Shown here in pieces: positions 1-12,810 of a stretch of 51,461 nucleotides of DNA. The position numbers and the translations under genes were made by a program. Each line of letters opens with the position of its first letter. The first letter of the stretch is position 1. The DNA comes from Purshia tridentata. Its lineage: Eukaryota; Streptophyta; Magnoliopsida; Rosales; Rosaceae. The stretch lies in assembly GCA_003254885.1 (NCBI GenBank), contig QANT01009060.1, positions 1 to 51,461 of the forward strand. The letters run 5' to 3'. Below the pieces are notes generated by a model. That model ran no database searches, was not told where the DNA came from, and worked only from the letters and a program-made list of their open reading frames with translations.

Positions 1-162
1 CTGCAAAGACATGCTACTGTGATGCCATACTTCATGATAAACTCTTTCCTATATATCTGTTTCTTTACGTGACCAAATAGTCATTCAAATATTCAACAAC
101 AAACGGCATATGTCAGGCTTGACGGCAATGTATAATTTGTAGAGCACAAAAATGATTCTAAC

Positions 163-2177
163 CTGTGCTAAAGCTGGAAGCACTGGCCTCCCTGTTTGTT
201 CAAGAAAACCAGCGCAATCTCCAAGTGCAAACACATCTTCCACACAAGGAACCCGCAGCCACCCATCAACACCAATCCTGTATTACTCAATAGGACTGAT
301 TTTAGATCCTTAATACATTTAACAGAAGGAAGAAATCAACAAATGAAAGAGAAAAGAAGAAGATAATGTAAGAAATGCTGGCGCATATTACCTTCCCCCA
401 GGGGCCTTGGGAAGATCAAGTGATTTCACAAACTGTGAAGGACCAACGCCTGTCGACCAGACCAAAAGTCCATAAGGAACGTCAGTGCCATCATTGAGAA
501 CTATCTTCTTGGAATGCACCTCTTTCACAACACCTCGCATAAGGCTAACACCAGACTGGTGCAAAAGTTCATATTTCAAATTAGTCCTGGAAACTAACAA
601 GACTATCTACAAGAACATAGAAAGCAAATTAATTTACCTTGGTTAGGTGTTTTGTTGCATATTGCCTTAACCCCACATCGAAGGATGACAAAATCTCATT
701 TGCCTGTTCAAGAAAAATACAGAAAAGAAATGAATCTATGACTTCGTCATTTCCATCCATAAAACAGCCAACGAATAAATATAGGAGCGAATTACAAATA
801 AGTACCTCAATGAGGGTGACTTTGATGTCATCCTTAATATGACTATACCGTTCACGGACATCTTTCATGATGAAATCACTCAATTCCCCACTAAACTCCA
901 CCCCAGTAGGGCCACCTCCAATAACAACACAGTGTAGGAGACGTTTTCTTTCTTCCTCTGATATGCCTGTAAAGGAAAATGCATAAGATGTTTGACGGTT
1001 TGAGAGAGAAAACCAATTTTTGGCAATATTCTCTTCCACTCATCCTTCAGAGAGCAAAAGAGGGTCTTCAAATATCTATAATCCTCTCTCTGAGAGATAT
1101 AAATCACTCACCTGGATTTTCAGAGAGCATCAAGTTCAAGAGAAGCTTCTTCCTAATTTCTTGGGCATGATTCACTTCGCGGAGAAAAAATGCATGTTCC
1201 TTCACCCCCTGGATACCAAATGTCAGAGGTTCAGCTCCAGCAGCTATGACAAGCTTGTCATAGGCAACTTTGAATCTGTAAGGTTCATGAGATAAACCAC
1301 CATTGCTAACTGTCTCGCAGTAAACCTATAAGAAAGAAGAGGATTAACATTATGTTGCTATGACTTCGTATTGCAATAATCAAGCTGGAAGCTGGTATTC
1401 TATCTCCCTATTTTACAATCTAGATATCAGTAAAATGTGCAGAGTATGTTATCATCAATGAAAAATATAAACAAATACAAGCTGTGACATTGTATATAAC
1501 CCTTAAACCAAAATAGTTGATAAAACATATTTTGCACAGAGTAGGGGAAAAAATAAGCTGGTTAGAGAGGATTGGTTTACCTCATGTTTGTTTGTGTCAA
1601 TGCCAACGCAGGAAGCCAGATAAAAGTATGAATTAGGATTTGTTGCCAATGCAGATTGTATACAACTAACAGGTTCAGCTACTGAACGGAATTCCAGGGT
1701 ACCAACACAAGTCGAAGCAAGTAAAGGAGTGAAGACCATGTGATTCCTCGGTGATATGCAAACAACATCATAAATCTTGGTGTCTAGTCCCTTGAGGAAT
1801 CTACAGGCAGCCCAGCCTGTACCAAGGACAACCACTCTTGGCTTTTCACCTGGCTTGGTTGCCTCTAGTCCCGGATACTTGGGGTCATTATACTCCGAAT
1901 CAGACTCCTCAATAATCCTTTCTGCTGAAGGACAATGATAATTTGGGGTTACTCTTATTCCCCTGCCCCAAAAAATATTGTGATTCACCTTTGAAATGCT
2001 GGAAAGGTACAAAAAATTTCTGTTTCTAGTGCCATTTTCAAGTGAAGGTAAGGAACATTTTGGTATGGATGCTCCCTCGGAGAACATGTCCTTCTTACTT
2101 GTGTGACTGCCAAAGGCACCTCCTGATGACCTTCTGAACCCACTCCTTGCAGTCCTAGAAATCCTTTCCATTGCCAT
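163..2177 (-). CDS. NDA: Internal alternative NAD(P)H-ubiquinone oxidoreductase, mitochondrial (partial, 3' end outside window)
   Basis: Type II NAD(P)H dehydrogenase of the inner mitochondrial membrane, which oxidises NAD(P)H and reduces ubiquinone without pumping protons. Exons read as complement 2177-1581, 1325-1112, 966-806, 703-638, 555-392 and 277-163, giving 439 codons in one frame. The next acceptor (AG) lies at positions 1-2, so exon 7 starts just off the left edge and roughly 70 residues are missing. The N-terminus is rich in Arg and Ser, as a mitochondrial presequence should be. A first dinucleotide fold [10 protein letters not shown] (FAD) is followed by [15 protein letters not shown], a second fold [16 protein letters not shown] (NAD(P)H), and an FALGDCAG segment. 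No EF-hand is seen, which with overall similarity favours NDA over the NDB type. The ATG at 2177 is chosen because the presequence starts there. A perfect donor (GTAAGTG at 3013) suggests a 5'UTR intron from 3013 to about 2230. NDA1 versus NDA2 cannot be decided. Confidence 0.93.
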
Positions 2178-3160
2178 GTTGAGAACACAGTACCAGTCTC
2201 TTACGCAGGACTAAGTACCCTCTGAACCTCTGAACCTGTTGAACTTGAACCACAGAAGGTGAAATAAGCGAGCAATGAAAATTACAACCACTATAAAAGT
2301 AACATTTGAAGGCAGAAATATTTATAGGAAGCTGAAGTGACACTCCAAAACAGGTGGAGAGCTAATGACAATAGGCAGGACAATTAGAGCTATATTCCAA
2401 AGGAAGCAAAGTAGGTTTGTTATATATGGCAAACCTCGTTTCCAAGATACTACTTGACAAGAAAACAAAAAAGAACATAGATTTAGTCATCAGCTGAGGG
2501 AAGAAACAAGGAGAAAGATCTTGTAAATCTAGGAGCCGAAAACATCAACAGCAGTAGCTTATCACTAATGGCAATGCATTGCCAACACACATTTAATAAG
2601 TAAATGGCACCTCCACCCAAACACTCTTTTCTACTTGAAACAAAATTTGGTGACATTATGCTAAATATTTCTTGATTGAAAATCCCAACTTCCAGATTCA
2701 TGAAAAATTTAATTAATTTATGATGTTAACTTGCAATTCCTTAATTAGATAGAACAAACTGGATGGCAGCGACAAATATAAACAAAAGTTCTATGCTTTA
2801 CATACCAAAGTTCAAAAATCGAACTCGAATATGTTGATAAATACTAAAGGAAAATATGCAGATCCTATCAGGAAAAAAGAAACAAAGAAGAAACGAAATC
2901 TAAGACGATTGAAGAACACGGAAAATGCAGAACCGTTGATAAGCATTGTAATATGGAAAAGAAAGCAAGAAAAACGTGATTTTTTTGAAGCTAGCAGACG
3001 GTTGAACACTTACTGGTTTCGGAGCAACGACACAGTGAGTTGTTTGCTTCAGAATCAGGAGAGAGCGCGCGCGTATATCCAAGATTCTTGGAGCACCTTC
3101 CTTCTTAGTACTACTACAAATGCGAAAGCTTTTTCCATTTCTCTTTAAATATTCTATTTA
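2178..3160 (-). promoter_or_regulatory. Leader region and likely promoter side of the NDA gene
   Basis: No coding exon is recognisable between the NDA start codon and about 3160. A consensus splice donor at 3013-3007 on the minus strand implies a non-coding first exon of roughly 100 bases (about 3014-3130) and a 5'UTR intron ending near 2230-2180. AT-rich sequence with TATATAAA-like stretches around 3155-3165 could hold the core promoter. The exact acceptor and transcription start cannot be fixed by eye. Confidence 0.45.
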
Positions 3161-3169
3161 TATAAAAGG

Positions 3170-4340
3170 AAATGAAATGAAGGAGGCGCCGACTTGCGAC
3201 GCAAGTAAGTTTGTTGAGATTTGAGGACAAAAAGTATTTTACCTTACTATTTTTGGAGAGAAACAAATGAATATTATTCTAATTTAATATTATTAAAAAA
3301 TATGGAAAAATTAAGGCCTCAGTGTTCGAGGTAAGCATATTCTGATGCTGGCAAAGTCCAACAGTGGAGAGAGAATGCGGAGGGAAAAAAGGAAAATGAA
3401 AATTATGAAAGAGTGCTGGTTTGGCACTTGGTAATATACTACGGCGTCGTTTGGTTAAGGTTTCGTAGCGTTTTTGGACCATCAGGTCCTTCACTGGGTC
3501 CCACTCCCATGAACATTGAACAATCTCTGCCGGTTTGGGTTTGGCTACCTACTAAACCCTAGTAAGTGGTGAAGACAAAATTTGAGTAGGCGTCTGTGAG
3601 GTGTCTTGTTTCCCACGATATCGGGGCAGTCCTTTGAGGTTTCATATGGGCCGCCAAGGCCCACCTTTGACTGAACTCGGTCGTGATTTACGGACCGGTG
3701 AGAAAATTTGGTGGTCCAATAGTACAGTCAACCAGCTACAGCTGTCCTAAACTATGATTCAATTTGGGCCTAGGAGTCCATTCTATGTCATCCAAAAGAC
3801 TCATTATAATGGAAAATAATAATAATAACAATAATAATAATAATAGGAACGTCATTCATGAAGTTATAAAATGAAATGTTTAGGTACCAATAAGACACAA
3901 AAGGCGTATCGGTGTTTTTAACATTTATACATTTCTACCATACTAATTTGAAGGGTATAATTGAATACAAATTGAAATGCTAAATATACAAATATAATAT
4001 AAGCGATAAAACTATTACACATTAATACAGCCTTAATATGAAGGACATAATTGTTGACAAGAGCTGTTTTTCATTAATTTAGATCTACAAGGAGTTGGAG
4101 CAATTATGGCACATGCGAGCATCAACTATATACTAATTAGGAATGAAGTTAAATAACAATTTTGCAATGAATTAAGTACAAGTTGGTGGATTAACGTCTT
4201 GTGTTAAAAGGAATTACAAAAGGGGCAAGAATAACAAGCTATTTTGGAGTTGGAATTTGAAGCTACAGACAATAATTCATGCGTATGTGATCCTCTGCTT
4301 TCTGATCTATATCTTCATGGTTGAATTGATGATCATAAAA
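3170..4340. other. Intergenic, no gene seen
   Basis: The sequence lies between the promoter side of the NDA gene and the stop codon of the BFN1-like nuclease. It is AT-rich, with an (AAT)-like run at about 3815-3845. No coding exon, RNA gene or convincing repeat was recognised. The 3' UTR and polyadenylation signals of the nuclease gene should fall in its right part. Confidence 0.6.
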
Positions 4341-4352
4341 GATGTAGCAAAG

Positions 4353-6318
4353 CTAGGTGGGTGAATGTGATGAAACTTGTGTTTCAGAAGAGAAGACGCG
4401 ATTCAGAATAGCAGCCAAGCGGACCCCACCTTGAGCAATCCTCTTCTCCACAACAGGTAGCCGTGGAAGGAAGTAATCATCTATAATATAACAAATCAAA
4501 TCATTCATGATCATCTATAATCAAATTATAACATGCAAATTAATTAATTAATTGGATAGTAAAATACCTGCAAGAGTATCACCGATCTCAACGTCCTTGT
4601 AAGCCCACTTGCAAGCTATGTTTATACTCTCCGTAGCATACCTACATACACATAATATATATTTAAGATATTAAAAATTGATCATACCAACAAATTAAGG
4701 GTACGAAAATACAAAAGTTATACATGAAGAAAAGAGAGAGATTACTTTTTAATGCATGAAAGGTGATCATCACAATGTTGCCATGATGGAACATCATCAG
4801 CCCAGCTTCCCTGTTTACATAATATAAGAAAATCATAATTAGCTCACTTCATTTTAAATAATAATTCACCTAATTAATTAAATAATTGGTCCTTACATCT
4901 GTGATATTTCCCAGTATGTCTTGTAGGAGGAGTTCCATGTCCTTTTCATAATAATCCGCCAGAGCTGTAAGTAATATCTCCCGATCCCATACCTGTGTTT
5001 TTCTTTTAATTTTATAACAGAAAGAAAAGGTTATCTAAAACTCTTAATTAAGAAAATGGCAAAATGCTTACATGGTGGAGATTTGATTTGTGCCTGAACC
5101 AACGTAAATCTATTGTGTTTCCTCCTTTATCCGTCGTGAACCCAACATGCATCGGCTGCAAAAAAAAGAAGAATATCATAAACATAAAAGCTTGAAAAAA
5201 AAAAAAAAAAAAAANAAAAAAAAAAAAAACCACCTTAAAAGCGAAAGAGATATTACAAATTCAAGAACAATGTTGGAATCCCCCACATATGTATATATAT
5301 ACCTGATGGATGTCTCCCATGAAGTGTGACAAGAAAAGCAAGGCCTCGGTCATATTATCTGCAAAGAGTCAAAGACAAAGAAACCATGATCCATTTGTAA
5401 GCAGAGTACAAGAAAACCATTGACAAAACCTAAAGCAATTAATATGATGTAGTATAAGTTAATGAATGGGGTTGCTTACATCGACGGTCAGATGTTCCCT
5501 CTGTGTAGTGTGAAAGCTGAGAGGTGAAGTTTTGGATGGCACCAGCAACACACATGTCCTTGGACCCATGTGGGTCATGACAATCCCCTATATACATAAT
5601 AATATAATCCCAAAATGAAAGTTAGCCTAATCTTGCATTCAATTGCTAATTAAGCAGGACTAGGTAAATGGCTTACTTGAGTAGTCAAAGTTGCAAGCAT
5701 TATCAGGTGTGTCAATGAAGTGAAGAGGGCTAGTCCAGCGGTATCTGTACCAATGCCTGATTTGGTCTGGCCATACGCACAGAGCTGACAAGTCCCCATC
5801 CACATTGTGAGGTAATAAATTTTGCACTGCTTCTGCCGCCTCAGGCTCCAGAAGTGCCTGCAGTTCATCAGTAATTAGTCACCGTAAATTAAATTTGTGT
5901 ATGCTTTGTACTTTAAGAATACAATCTTTTCTTAGAAATTTTGACAAAACTCGATTTAATACAATGATAGATCAGTTTGTAGATTTTGAAAAAATACAAA
6001 TTTTTAATAGAATTAGACGTGACATGAATATTGAAGAATGAAAAGTCGTGAGGCGTCTTCGCATTTGATATAGTTCAAGTGACGAATTTCTTCTTATAAC
6101 AAAAATAAAGTGGGTATTTTTTGAGTAACTCATTTTAATAGTTGGACATTCATGATGTGGCCCATACAGAACAAGACCTACTTTCCAGAGAAATGGAGTG
6201 ACATTACCTGTGCAATCCTGCATGTCATAATATGGCCCTCTTTGCTCCATGCTTGTACTCTTGGGACTATAATGCAAATAAAAGCCAACAACAAAACAAA
6301 GCCTCTATACTTGCCCAT
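4353..6318 (-). CDS. BFN1: S1/P1-type bifunctional nuclease, BFN1/ENDO1-like
   Basis: Secreted zinc endonuclease that cuts single-stranded nucleic acids; in Arabidopsis BFN1 is a marker of senescence and developmental cell death. Nine exons on the complement: 6318-6208, 5857-5677, 5587-5480, 5358-5303, 5155-5072, 4992-4897, 4810-4746, 4641-4568, 4480-4353. They total 903 nt and 300 residues, close to the family length. A 23-residue signal peptide precedes mature Trp24 (WSKEGH). The three-zinc ligands are present: W24, H29, D68, H83, H145, D149, H155, H178 and D182 (HxxxD of HHVWD). RDCHD and Cys pairs for disulfides are also there. Residues such as WSKEGH, CVWPDQIRHWY and EGTSDRRYNMTEA match BFN1 rather than ENDO2-5. 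The start at 6318 gives a clean signal peptide; an upstream in-frame ATG at 6384 would spoil it. Intron 4 holds a poly-A run containing an N (5215). The gene lies in tandem with the nuclease upstream. Confidence 0.95.
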
Positions 6319-6690
6319 CTTAAGTTCTCTCTGCTTAGATAACCAACTGATTAATTTGTTCGTCAATAATATGACACTATACAAATTATTTATAGGCCTA
6401 CCCGAAGGCCTTAGTTACTTATATTTACAAGTCATCAAAGGTTGTCAATGAGTACAAGTTTGGCCTTCCCTCTATTATAGGTGTCCCAAAAGCTAATATT
6501 TAACACAAGCAAGGTGGGGTATATTCTGGTATATTGGGAGCACCACCAACCTATGAGGAATATAATACACTAAGGATGAACAAATCTGGTACATGAGGGC
6601 TCGCGTAGGGGAACTCCGAGCTTCTATGAAATAATGGTGGACCCACTATATTTGACCCTCTGAAGATGCATCCCAATCCTCTTCTTATCT
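6319..6690 (-). promoter_or_regulatory. Spacer between the two nuclease genes: BFN1-like promoter and ENDO4-like 3' end
   Basis: Only 372 bases separate the stop codon of the upstream nuclease (6691) from the BFN1-like start codon (6318). The spacer must therefore hold the upstream gene's 3'UTR and much of the BFN1-like promoter and leader. It is AT-rich. I could not single out a TATA box or a known senescence element with confidence. Confidence 0.45.
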
Positions 6691-9600
6691 TCATGCTTGA
6701 GCAATTTTTGTTTTAGAAGAGAAGATACGGTTGAGGGTAGCAGCCAATCGGACCCCACTTTGAGCTAGTCTCTTCTCCACAACAGGTAGCCGAGAAAGGA
6801 AGTAATCATCTAGTTCAAATGATTAGAACAAAACTATGTCAGAATATGCTAGCATCAAGAGAAAAATGCTCCATGTCCTTGTCCATGTGATGCGATGCGA
6901 TGAAACCAGCAATATAAGAAATCAGAAATGTGATTATATTATAGGACATGCAATGTGAATGATGCAAGAGTCAACTAGAGGGAACCAATACAAAAGCACT
7001 CAAGGAAGAAAAGATGAAACTTCGATGGAAAATCAAAACCTAGATGAATTTTTAGTTTTTATATTCTCCTATCCAGAACAAGTAAAATGCAACTTCTTAA
7101 GGGAATTTTTTTGGTGATAAATTCAAAATTAACTTCTTGTGCCTTGCAAGCTCTGCTTATGAGAAAGCAAACCTTCACCAGAAAAGAGAACATACCAATC
7201 AGAGTGCTTCCTGGTGTGGCATTCCTGTAAGCGTATTTGCATGCCAAACTAATGCTTTCAGAAGCATACCTGGAAGACCAAAAACAAGTTAAACCATATA
7301 TCTACACATGCCTTAATTTCAATATCAGATTTATGGTGTTAATTTCTTATCTATATACAAGATAAAGATGGTTCTGTTAGTATGTATTTCTTTTTGAGAA
7401 CCTGCATTAGTAATTGCTCTTTTGAAAGAACATTCATATGAAAATCATACCTTTAGAAGTATGGTTGACGCCAAATGGAATACGCATGTCAGCATGGCCA
7501 ATCAATGGCTAGAATCTATTTCAATCTACCTATAATAAATAATTCACCACTACTTTCACCTTATTAATTTTGGGAGATTAAGATCAAGTAAGCTACAAAA
7601 TGCCCTATATTTCATATCTTACAACGCCACTTTCACCCAATTTCTGAAATTGAGCTTGGGATTTGGGAAGATGAAAAACCAAGTAAACTGAACTGAACAG
7701 ATCAAGCATCTCAAAACATCAGGTTAGGCATGAAGAGGTATCAAGCATTAAAGGAAGTAAAAGAAACATGTACGTACTCATTTGGACATACAGTCTGATT
7801 ATTTGCACAAATCTGCCATGATGATATATCATTGGACCAACCATCCTACGGATAGTATATACAAATAAACAAAAAGCAAATGTAAGTATCAAATTTCTGT
7901 ACAGGCATTTGCGCTCTTGTGAGGACTAAAGCACATTAAACTCTATAACAAACTCTATAATAAAAAATGAAATTCATACCGTAATATTCCTTTGGATGGC
8001 CTTTATCATGATTGCAAGATCCTGGCTATAGAATGTCTTTATTGCAGAATCAATGATCATAGTATCCCAGACCTGGAACAAATTCATTTTACAGAATCAA
8101 ACTGCATGCAGCTTATAAAATGAAACAAACGAAACATGTGCCATCTTTTCCCATTGAAATAACCTGTAGCATCTGACTGTTGCTTTGCACGGTCATTCTT
8201 GTCAAAAAATAAATCCATAAAAACAGGGCAGGGGATAGAAGTGAAAAATAAAGGGGAAAGAGGAATATAATCATGTATTTATTTCCAAGTTGAAAGGGTA
8301 ACCAAATATGTGCTTATTAATCTGCACTTACACCACTCTAGTGGTCATTAAGTAGGAATTAAGACTTACATGGTGAAGATTTGTCTTCCTGCGATACCAC
8401 CGGACTGTTACTGTGTTCCCGCCTTCATCTCCAGTGAAACCAACATGTAAGGGCTGTCAACACAAAACATGAAGTTTTAAAAGAAAATGAAAATAATGTT
8501 TGCTCTTCTAAAATATGCACAAATCTTATACACCTCTATATTTCATTAATTTGCACTACTTTATCTTGCAAAACTCTTCAATGTGGATGGAAATACCCAA
8601 TCCATGAATGTTCCATAGTAAACCACAGAAATATTTAGGTTAAAAATGTTTTAATCAACGAATCTAATAGTTAGTTTTACTAGCAAGGTAAATTTGAGAT
8701 CTAAAATTCGATTGTTCATTAAAGTTTCAAGTGGTATGCCACTGCATGGTTTGCTTTTTCCATAAGGTGGTTAAAGTTTTGAGGTACCAGTAGGAAGAGC
8801 AAACCTGATGGACATCCCCAATGAAATGAGATAAGAACATAAGTGCCTCTGTTAAGTTGTCTGTCAATAAAAATAAAAAAAGGAATTTGATATTTTAGGA
8901 ATAATTATATGTTAGAAAGGGAAAGTATTAAATCAGTAAATATGGGTGCTTACAATTTGATTCCAAGATGGAGTCATGATAATCCGAAAGGAGTTGCATT
9001 GTATAGTTGTAAATTGCTCCAGTTACACATCTATCTTTATGTCCAGAAGGGTCATGGCAGTCTCCTATTAGACAAGGGCAATAGCATTATCTTCTATTTT
9101 GAGTAAGACCATGCATTAAATTGCGCAGTCCCAAATCTCACAGCAATTTAACTAGAGAAACATTCAGAAAATGGAGTATACAAAATACTGCAAAGTAGCA
9201 TCACCGGACCATTAAAAATTAGCTACTTACTGCAGTATCTGTAGTTACACAAAAAATCTGGTGTGTCTACATAATGTAAGACACTACTCCAACGTAGATG
9301 GAAGCGAATCTCATCAGGCCAGGAGCAAACTGCCGCAAGATCACCCTCAGCAGACTCTGGTAGCAATTCTTTTACCGCAGCTAGAGCATCTTCACTCAGA
9401 AATCCCTGGATCAAAACAAAGGTGTCTCATCAAACCTCCGTATGAAGATTTAGAACCCACCTCACCACCATCTTCAGAGTTGCAATATAAGGCCAAATAT
9501 GAAGTGATAGGGACAAAACTCTACACTCCTTACTTTAACTTCATTCGCACTTAAAACACATTTTTATCCCAAATGAAAATAAAATGACATGGGGCATCCA

Positions 9601-10037
9601 AATTATGTATGTAGCTAGCCCAAAATGGTATTGACAATTCTGCTGACACTAGACTTCTCAAAATCCACTCTTTTCTCTACCACAGCTATTTGTATTGGCC
9701 AATGACTCTTGTAGCAACATGTTTGCAAGTACTAAAGCAAGATTGCATCATTTCTAGTTATTACTTTTCATGTTGGCTTGGGGAGCATAAAATCTGATTC
9801 CAAAGAACCTTGCTTTGACAGACTCCAAAATTTTGAAAAATTTACAGCAAGATACAAAACCAGAAACACCCACTATTAAAAATAAAATATAAAAGCGTTG
9901 AAGCACTAAATATACTGACTCACCTCTGCTATCTTGCAAATTGCATAGTGGCCTTCTTTGCCCCAACCCAGAACCCCTGGCACCAATAGCAGAAAACCAA
10001 TCACCCTCCAAGTCCACCATAGCCCAGACCCACCCAT
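6691..10037 (-). CDS. ENDO4: S1/P1-type nuclease, ENDO4-like
   Basis: Second zinc-dependent S1/P1 nuclease, secretory. Nine exons on the complement: 10037-9924, 9405-9231, 9064-8954, 8860-8805, 8453-8370, 8072-7980, 7845-7778, 7269-7196, 6809-6691. They total 894 nt and 297 residues. Exon number and intron phases match those of the BFN1-like neighbour, so the two are an old tandem duplication. The signal peptide (about 24 residues, Trp-rich then LLLV) ends before mature WGKEGH. Zn-ligand motifs CSWPDEIR, SVLHYVDTP, RDCHDPSG, SHFIGDVHQPLH and LHHVWD are intact. GFLSEDALAAVKELLPES and DFLCNYRYC resemble ENDO4. The ATG at 10037 is preferred over one at 10091 because it gives a compact signal peptide. 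Introns are longer than in the neighbour (intron 1 is 518 bases). It faces the quinone oxidoreductase gene head to head, 424 bases apart. Confidence 0.94.
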
Positions 10038-10461
10038 ATCTGTCAGCAACAATGGTAGATTTCCAGTAGAAATTATGCCAGCAAGCATCAACTTTCCTGA
10101 AAAAATCAGTCCTTTAAGCCACTTTTTGGCAGCTGAGAAGAAGAAGGCCGAAGTTAAATCAAGTAATTTGCATTTGAATTGAAATACAGCTCGTCGCTTC
10201 TTCTACTTTTTTCAGAATACTTCCCCAGAAACGAGCCAAACAGAAGAGGGAAGAACAGAAACCCGAGAACCCGAAATACAATCGAAGTCCTCCATTTGTA
10301 CCTGCGCACGATATGTCGTTGGAACTTGGACTTGGAGACGGGTACTGAACGACAAGTCGTATTTCCTAACCGCATAATATATTCCGCTGCGAAGGAGCAA
10401 GTCAAGTCAAGTCAGTCACTCAACCTCCTCCACTTCAGTGGAAGCTCAAGCCCAAGCATCA
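10038..10461. promoter_or_regulatory. Bidirectional promoter region between ENDO4-like and quinone oxidoreductase copy 1
   Basis: These 424 bases separate two divergent start codons. The right part (about 10288-10461) is repeated upstream of the second oxidoreductase copy (about 13322-13500), including a near-identical stretch at about 10315-10360. The left part is not repeated there. The shared 175 bases probably contain the leader and core promoter of the oxidoreductase; the rest serves the nuclease or both. Confidence 0.55.
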
Positions 10462-12545
10462 ATGAAGGCTATAGTGATAAGCGCTCCGGGTGGACCGGAG
10501 GTCCTGAAACTACAAGAAGTCGAAGACCCAGAACTCAACGACGACGAGGTTCTAATCAAAGTCGAGGCCACGGCGCTGAACCGAGCCGACACCTTTCAGA
10601 GGAAGGGCCTGTTCTCACCGCCCCCTGGTTCAAGCCAGTACCTGGGTCTCGAATGTTCTGGAACCATCGAGGCCGTCGGGAAACACGTCTCACGTTGGAA
10701 AGTCGGCGATCAGGTGATTTGGAATTTGGATATTGTTTAGAATTTTCATTGTGACCAATCAAGAAATCAGAAATATGTTGCAAATGGTGTTAGTAATTTA
10801 TACCCTTAGATCAAGTTTTTACCTGTCAGTTTACTTCAAGATCTGAAACCAAGGGTTCATTTGACTTCTTGTGTAATGGACCTTGATGAATAAAAATTTC
10901 TTTCATCAGAGTTTGAGTTTGCTTCATTAGTGATTTGCACTATATTTTGCATTGCATTGACCCTTTGTACCAATTTGTGTGATGCAGGTGTGTGCTCTTC
11001 TGAGTGGAGGAGGGTATGCTGAGAAGGTGGCTGTTCCAGCAGGACAAGTTCTTCCTGCCCCAGCTGGTGTTTCTTTGAAGGATGCTGCTAGTTTTCCTGA
11101 GGTGGCATGCACTGTTTGGTCGACTGTTTTTATGATGAGTCGGCTATCTGCTGGTGAATCATTTTTGGTAATTTCCAAGCCTACTCTACCTACTCTAATA
11201 TTTGAATGCAAATTCTCTGATGGTTTGAGCTCCAAGCATATCAGTATTTTTCTTTTCTCAAAATGGTCAGGTGCTTTGATATATTTTCATGAGGATGTAT
11301 GGAATATGTTACTATAAGTAAAAGTTATACAATATGCATATTTATAGGTTGGAATTATCGCACAATTTTGCTGATACTTTCATAAACTGTTCTCTAGGCA
11401 TAACCCAATTGAGAAAGTCCATTGCTTTCTTTGTCTGATGCATAGCTGTATGTTAAAATTTTAGGTTCATGGGGGTTCCAGTGGAATTGGTACATTTGCA
11501 ATTCAGATAGCTAAGTACTGGGGAGCAAGAGTTTTTGTCACAGCAGGTAAGCTGTACCTTTTCTTTTATGGTATAAAACCAACTTTTATAGTTTTATGGA
11601 TGTAAATCTTGAATCAAGATTTTTGATCACCAGGTAGTGAGGAAAAGTTGGCTTCTTGCAAGGATCTTGGAGCTGATGTATGCATCAATTACAAGACTGA
11701 GGACTTTGTTGCACGGGTAAAGGAAGAAACAGGTGGAAAAGGTTTGTTCTCTTGCATCAACACCCCATCGATATTCTCCCAGAAGGATTGTTGTACCTTT
11801 ACTTTTTATATTTAGTTACTGTTATAGAAGAAAAAACATATTGATATTTACTTTATGGCAGGTGTTGATGTTATCTTGGATAGCATTGGGGCATCATATT
11901 TTCGGCGAAACCTTGAAAGCTTAAAGGTTGATGGGAGACTTTTTATCATTGGGACCATGAGTGGTTCTGTTACAGAGATAGATCTTCGTACTGTGCTTGC
12001 AAAGCGTCTCACCATCCAAGGTAATAAATTTTTACTGGGTTTTAGTACCACAGGTTTGGAGTTGGGTGCATTTGGGTGGATTTGGTTTCTCTAGTTCATG
12101 GTTTCCTCTGTAGAACTTTGATCAATAATGTTTTAAACGTCAATTTTACATGTCATTTTGCATATCTGGTGCAAAAATGACACATGGATCGCCTGATTTT
12201 ATATTGATATGGTGTATGCTTGGCATTGATTTTTCCTAGTATTAATATCTTAGTGACACTTTTTTTCCTCCTCTTTAGCAAAGAATTGTGCTTTGTTTTG
12301 TTTTTTGTTTTGGTGGGATCTGATATCATATGGTGGTCGTACATTCAGCGGCTGGCTTGCGATACAGAAGTCCAGAAAACAAAGTGGAAATTGTGAGGGA
12401 AGTGGAGAGCAATGTGTGGCCTGCAGTTGTGGCTAGTAAGGTGAAAAGTGTGGTCTACAAGTATTTTCCATTATCTGAAGCAGCAGAGGCTCATAAGCTC
12501 TTGGAAAGTAGCCAACATATTGGTAAGATAGTGCTTGTTCCCTGA
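10462..12545 (+). CDS. NADPH:quinone oxidoreductase, PIG3/zeta-crystallin type (copy 1)
   Basis: Medium-chain dehydrogenase/reductase of the zinc-free quinone oxidoreductase group, related to human TP53I3 and Arabidopsis At4g21580; probably reduces quinones or reactive carbonyls with NADPH. Exons 10462-10713, 10988-11167, 11465-11546, 11634-11741, 11862-12020 and 12349-12545 give 978 nt and 325 residues, the usual length. The N-terminal GroES-like domain has LNRADTFQRKG and GLECSGTIEAVGKHVSRWKVGD. The Rossmann fold carries VHGGSSGIGTFAIQIAK, the NADPH-binding loop. DVILDSIGASYFRRNL and RLTIQ follow, and the C-terminus is HIGKIVLVP. I start at the ATG at 10462; the open frame extends upstream to a GTG at 10438, which is not a likely plant start. 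A near-identical copy starts at 13501. Exon 1 keeps the conserved Asp of KVGDQ, which copy 2 has lost. Confidence 0.94.
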
Positions 12546-12810
12546 TGATATTTGTAATCAAGTGAACAACATAGTTCAGACCCCATGAACTCGGGAAGAG
12601 GATAATGCTTAATGTGCATATGCGGTGTACCAATGCTTATGTGGTACTTTTGCATTATGAGAATCAAGCAATTTTAATGTATCATACAGTTTGTAATTTG
12701 GTGGCTTCATGCGCTTCTTGGAATTCATGTGAATATTTTTTCATCTTAGTCAACATTGTACAAGAATCCATTCAACTTTCTTTGTTTGGTGTAATTGGAA
12801 CTTTAAAATT

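Noticed and set aside
5196..5229. Poly-A run as the tail of a retrogene or SINE
   Set aside because: It lies inside an intron of the BFN1-like nuclease with no element body or target duplication; it looks like an expanded homopolymer with one uncertain base.
10438..10461. Upstream extension of oxidoreductase copy 1 (EAQAQAS)
   Set aside because: It begins with GTG, not ATG, and in copy 2 the matching stretch is interrupted by a stop before the ATG. The start at 10462 is shared by both copies.
10179..10754. 191-codon open frame on the plus strand
   Set aside because: It overlaps the promoter and exon 1 of oxidoreductase copy 1 in another frame and has a low-complexity, Arg/Ser-rich product with no family similarity.
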